Shown here one piece after another: positions 40,676 through 46,600 of a DNA stretch of 64,000 nucleotides. Position numbers and translations under genes: made by a program. The first letter of the stretch is position 1. Each line of letters starts with the position of its first letter. Source of the DNA: Heliocidaris tuberculata (taxonomy: Eukaryota > Echinodermata > Echinoidea > Camarodonta > Echinometridae); assembly GCA_025618425.1 (NCBI GenBank), contig CM046832.1, forward strand, positions 57,254,587-57,318,586, read 5' to 3'. The notes under the pieces are model-generated. The model worked only from the letters and a program-made list of their open reading frames with translations. It made no database searches and was not told the origin of the DNA.

Positions 40676-43600
40676 GGAGTGAGAGGGCGACACAGAGATA
40701 AAGGGAAGAGAGGTTCTTACACGAGATAAGTGAGGACAAAATTTAAGGGGAAGTTTAAGTGAATCGCCAAAATGTCGGTCACATATTTTTTTCTTTCTTT
40801 CGTCTTACATAACTTCATTATCAAAATAAATTGCATTCTGACCAAACGGTATAAGATAGGCACATTTAAAAAAAATTATCATTCTGTCTTCTAAAATAAT
40901 GTGTAGATTCTACTTGTATATTACCGGCTGTACGCTATATTGTCAATTGCAAAATAGTTTCGATTATTAAACCTCGAGGTGCGATCACTAGCCTAATTTC
41001 ATAACAAAATGTCTCAATTTGTAGTATAATAATGCAAAGTTTCATACTTCTTTAAAAGTGTTCTCAATCTTCAACCACCTCTATAATGCATAAGCTCCCA
41101 TATTTGAAATAAAATATGACGCTTTGTATGACCTCCCTAACAGCATCTGATTAAGTTTAATATAGTCTCATCAATCATTATCATGATTATTACATCTTCT
41201 TCATGGAAACTTCATTTCATAACATTGCACATGACTTGTGTGCGAATGCGCTCGATGAGGTGAAAAGCAGTGATAATAATAACGGTTCTCTCCAATTATA
41301 TACAGGCAGTTGTGACGGCAGAAAATGTGACCGAATATTCCTACGATGTGGCCGAAGCAACTGAGAATGCTGCCGACATCAACGCAGAAGGTATCCGAGC
41401 CGTAGCTGATGCTCTGCAGAAAATCGTTAATGTCAGGAACTCATCTACAGAGGTGATTTTCGATGATCCGACATTTTCTCCGGTGATATTATGCTGAGGG
41501 CTTTATTAAATCAAAGGTTTAGGGTTTGGATTACGTTAGGTTCTACCCTGTGGTATGCAATAATCGTGAACAAAATATCAAACTTCGTCTGATCTTAGAT
41601 TCTTTAGCGACTTATGTTGATTTTTTCCAGAGTTTTGAGGTATAATTCATAATCAACTCTCATCATAGTTCTGTGATTGTTTCCACTAGGTGACCAATAA
41701 TACTCTCCAAATCGTTGACAATGTTCTCGGTGTTCCCGACGAGGAGTTCGTAGCCGCTGTCGATGTCGAAGCCCCAACGAGAATTCTGGATTTCTTGGAG
41801 GAACAGATCACCCTCTTCCAGACCCAGGGCGATGGGAACAACCTCACCATCGTCGGTACTAACGTAGCGGTGGTGGCCCTCCAACTCCCGGAGGCGAGTC
41901 TGCTGGCAGGCCTAGGGTTCGCTACCCTGGCATCACCAGACGGTGAAGAGAAAAGCAACGTGCTGAACGACCTGAATGAAAATAAAACGATGGTGTACTT
42001 CAACCCGGACGACATCCCCAAGACAACAATCGATGCAGCCATTGTTTTGCCTCCAGAGATTCTCGACATACTGCCCCCTTATTTACTTGGTGTGAAACAC
42101 TTTTTAACCTACTCACGATACAGTATATACACATGCTGTATCTAAGTTAGTTTTCATAAGCTGTACTAACGAGGAATGAATCTCAACACTATAGATATCG
42201 AATTCTGAATTTACTTCTATTCAATTGAATGAACGTTTATGAAATCAGCAAATATTCAAAGATGGTAATTCTTAGATAATTATGTGAAATATTCATAGGA
42301 AAAATACATTAAGCGGCACGAGCCTGTAAATAATGATTAGTGATATTGTCCTGATCGTTGCATGTCTATAGGCTATTTTTGAACAGCATCAACAACAACA
42401 ATGTTTTTGAGTGAACTGCTTTCGATTACTATAGCCTGTATTTCTTTGCAGTGTTTTTATATGAAACATCTAATATAGTGGGATAAATGACTTTGTTGCA
42501 GACGATCATATAGTATGCCTTGAAAGATTTGAACTAAACAAAGCATTTTTCACTTCTTAGATGTAAACTGTTGCACCATTAAACGTTATCATAAATTACT
42601 GGTTTGGGTGCTAAAATCACTTCTTTGCTAATCCCCATATGCCAATCTTTTCTCTATTTTTTCTCTACCGTGCAGAAAATGGAACTGTTCCGGTGACTTT
42701 CTTCATATTCCAGACCAGTAAACTCTTCGTGAGTCCAGACCAAGAATACGATCTCGGCGGTGGTCGTCGACTAGCGGTTGGCACCCGTGTCATATCCGCT
42801 ACCATTGAGGGTGCGGTCGTTCAAGGTTTACCTCAGGGCGGTGAGGTTGAGACAGCCTTCCTTGAACTGAATGTGAGTTTATGTTATGTTGGGATCGGTT
42901 GAATTACCGTTTATTTTCTTAAGTATAGAGAGAGTACATAATATGATGAACTGGTGACACCAAGTCAGTTGAAGTTAGAAGCTATAGAGCATAGCATTTA
43001 TTCAGATGAAGTATAACATGAAGGTTTACATGAATATAACAATGAAGCATAGAGCAAATCTCATGGTGACTATACTCGCATGATGTCTGGAATCTATTCT
43101 GAAGTAAATCTTGAAGTCAAGTCTTAATTATATCTGACTTCTATTCTGATTGGAGTCCTGAAGTGAACCCCTTTTATAACGGGTAAACCCTCTATTGGAG
43201 GTTGGTCAACCTTGAGTCCTTGACCAAATGACCATAAGTACGTCATAACTTTTACTCAGTACTGGGGAGTGGGGCTGTTATCTGGAAGGAGTGACGTTGA
43301 GAATAAGAAGACCATAAAGTGACCATTGCGTCATAGCTTTAGTTGGAAGTTGTATGAGTAATACTTTCTGAAGAAAGTGTGAAGTTTGTAAACATATGAA
43401 CTTCCTGTTTACTTCCTGTCTAGGTATTGATAAAGTATTGATAAATCATTGATAAATGTAAAATTGGTCTTATTATCACATAACATTTATTATGAAATCA
43501 AGCAAGATGAATAGGCAGAATAAATAAATAAGAAATTGATGATAAATAAAAGGTAAAAATGTTCATCTGTACTTAATCTCGAAAGGTTTATTCATACTTT

Positions 43601-46600
43601 TACATGTCAGTTGTGTGTTTTAGGCTGGATAATGCCAGCCATTTTGAAATATGTTTTGCAGTTCCTTTAAAAAATGGGGGAAAAAAGGCTTCAAAAATTT
43701 AGGTTGAGAATTTAAGATTACTCCCTGATACATGCGCGAAATTGACGGTCAGTCTTGAAATTAAGCAAATCAGTTAATTTTTTTTTTTTTTTTTTCAGTT
43801 TCCTTTGTATCTTTTTTTTTTTTTTTTTTAAGGCATAAGGCTAAAATTGTCAGGTTAAGAATTAAAGATTGCTCTTTTCCCACGGTCAGTGAGAAAAATA
43901 AGCAAATCAGTTAATGAAGGCATATTGTGCAGTGGCGGATTTTTGAGTGCCATTTTTAAAAACCCATCTGGCAAGTACACAACATTGATACCCCCTTCGG
44001 AATTGTTGCCCTTTATAAACAAAGTTCTGGATCCGCCCTTTGTATTGTATGCCTGCTTGGTCCCACTTCATGCAGGTGACTGTCGACTCCGAGACGGTGG
44101 ATAACAGAACGTGTGTGTTCTGGGAAAAGACTGAGCAAAGTGGTCGATGGTCGTCGGAAGGATGTCGACGAGAAGACAATCCCGATATCGATAGAATACG
44201 ATGTCTTTGTGATCACCTTACTAGCTTTGCTGTTTTACTGGTATACGACGCTTCAACTTTTATCTCTTTTTTTCAAATGCTTGAAATAATTTTATTTATT
44301 GGCATTATTATTAATCTGAAAACATATATAGGCAACATAATATGTTGAATGCAAACGGTAGTGTTATCGTGGGGTTGAAATAAATTGTGTTTTCCGTTTG
44401 TGAAATAGACTTTGATACTATTACACATGGACATATGGAAGATATATAAAATGAATAGTCAACTACCTTTGAAAAGTGCTATTCTAGAATATTTCGCTGT
44501 TGTACTTGAGAATTTTTGCCCGGTATAATCAGCTTCAGTTTTACCAACTGTGTAGTTCATCTCTCTACTTTCTATGGATTTGCAAATGTAGATTTAAATA
44601 ATTAGAATTATTAATACCTCGATACATGTTAATAGAACCGGATGTCTAACAGAGTTTGATTATGATTATATCTCAGTACCTATCAATAGATCAAAGATTA
44701 AAGTGCATTAAATGGAACTTCCCTTTTGTTAACATATAGGCGTGTGGTAAATACTTAATCACGTGTTCTCTTATTAATCTATCTCTCGCAATTCTTCTTT
44801 TGTTATTTATAGGATGTATCGGGTGATGTGGGCCTTTACGTTTTAGATGTACTGGGTATGATCGGCTGTATCATCTCTATAATATGCCTTGTGATAACAC
44901 TTGTTACCTATTTGAGCATGAAGTAAGTGATCTTTCGTATTTTTCCCTCTATCTAGGTGTCATTTTTAAAAGATATATTTGGATATTGACAACCGGTTAT
45001 CAAACAATTGTGTGAACTTGATCAATGAGTACAAAATATAGAATTATTCATATTACATTTAACGACATAACCGTTCCAAAGAAAATGTAACAGAACTGTC
45101 ATGCATGGACTGTATCAGCCTACTACTGCTTAAGGAACTAGCAGTTCATTTCACTGATTTGATATGATTATTATTTTTCTTTTACAATTGGCAATACAAC
45201 GAATGATAATAATTCTGCTAATGTTATGGAAAAGGAGTTGACTAAAAACATCCAGATTTTGTATCAATGACACAAAAGAGTTATAGTAGATAAAAGGGCA
45301 AGAAAAGTTTAATAGTCGAGACTGGCCTTTTTTTCTGATGCATTATGCAGTCTGCGACAAAAAAATGTTGCCAACTTCATTGCTGGGAAATTCACTCTAT
45401 AGTCTGAAGTATGTGCCATATAAATGTCTAACCCTAATAAGATTATTCCAAACCGTAAAACTCCATATGTGGATTAGGAACAACTCTGTCGGATTGGTGA
45501 ACAATTTTAATCATCCTCCCTAAAACATTCTTAAGGTATTAATTTTTTCATTTTTTCATTTTTTTTTTTGGGGGGGGGGGGGGGCTGGGATTATGACCAG
45601 TCATCATTTAGTGAATCCACAAATGATAAAATAATTGATAAATTAATTTCATTTGTAGTAGATTAACAGATAAATGTGATCATTTTCCCGATAAATAGAA
45701 AACTACGATCCAAGCAGCCTCAGCGGATCTTGATCAACCTCTGTATCGTTCTTCTCGGTCTCTACCTCGTCTTTGTCATTGGCATTGACCGTCGTTACCC
45801 GAGCGCGGGTTGCGTGGTCGTCGGCTTCCTCATTCATTTCTTTCTGCTGTCGTCGATGTCGTGGATGCTGGTGGAAGCCGTCAACATGTACCTTCTCTTC
45901 GTCAAGGTGTTGGACGCTAGCGTGTCGCGTTTCATGCTCAAGGCCTCGCTTTGTGCTTATGGTAAGTGTCTAGGCCTACCAGAGATTTTTAGGTGACTTG
46001 TAACATATTGGCCATCTAAGTTCTGGCAGGGGATCGTCTCGAATTGTCCTCTATGTAAATTTTGGTCCCTGTCCAACGACCCTTACATCCAATTGTAATA
46101 AAATCTCATTAGTTCCATAATTTATAAGATTTTCATCTTACGATCACATTCTCTTACTTTTGAATCAATGATCAATGATCAATGATTTGACTCATTAGGC
46201 GTACATTCATTGAAACAAGCTAACCGGTCCTACGACTTACTAGGTTTTTATTGGACCATCGCATCCTATCATATATAAATAAATGATTGATAATTTGGCT
46301 AATGACATGTTATACCAAACCATATCTGATTGGTCCTACGATTTATTGGGACTGGTTGGGTTTTCATAGGACCATCGCAATATATTTATTATAAATTGAG
46401 GATGAATGATGAATGATAATTGATTTATTGTACACTTTTGCTATATCACTGAAGTTTGCACTTCAATATCTCCTACGTACTTTTGTTAACATGCAGGTCT
46501 TCCTCTCATCGTGTGTATTGTAACTGTAGCAGTGGATAGCTCGCTCTATTTAGGAGACGGTACTTAGTAAGTTTATCTACATATTTTCTCATAAAGTGCA

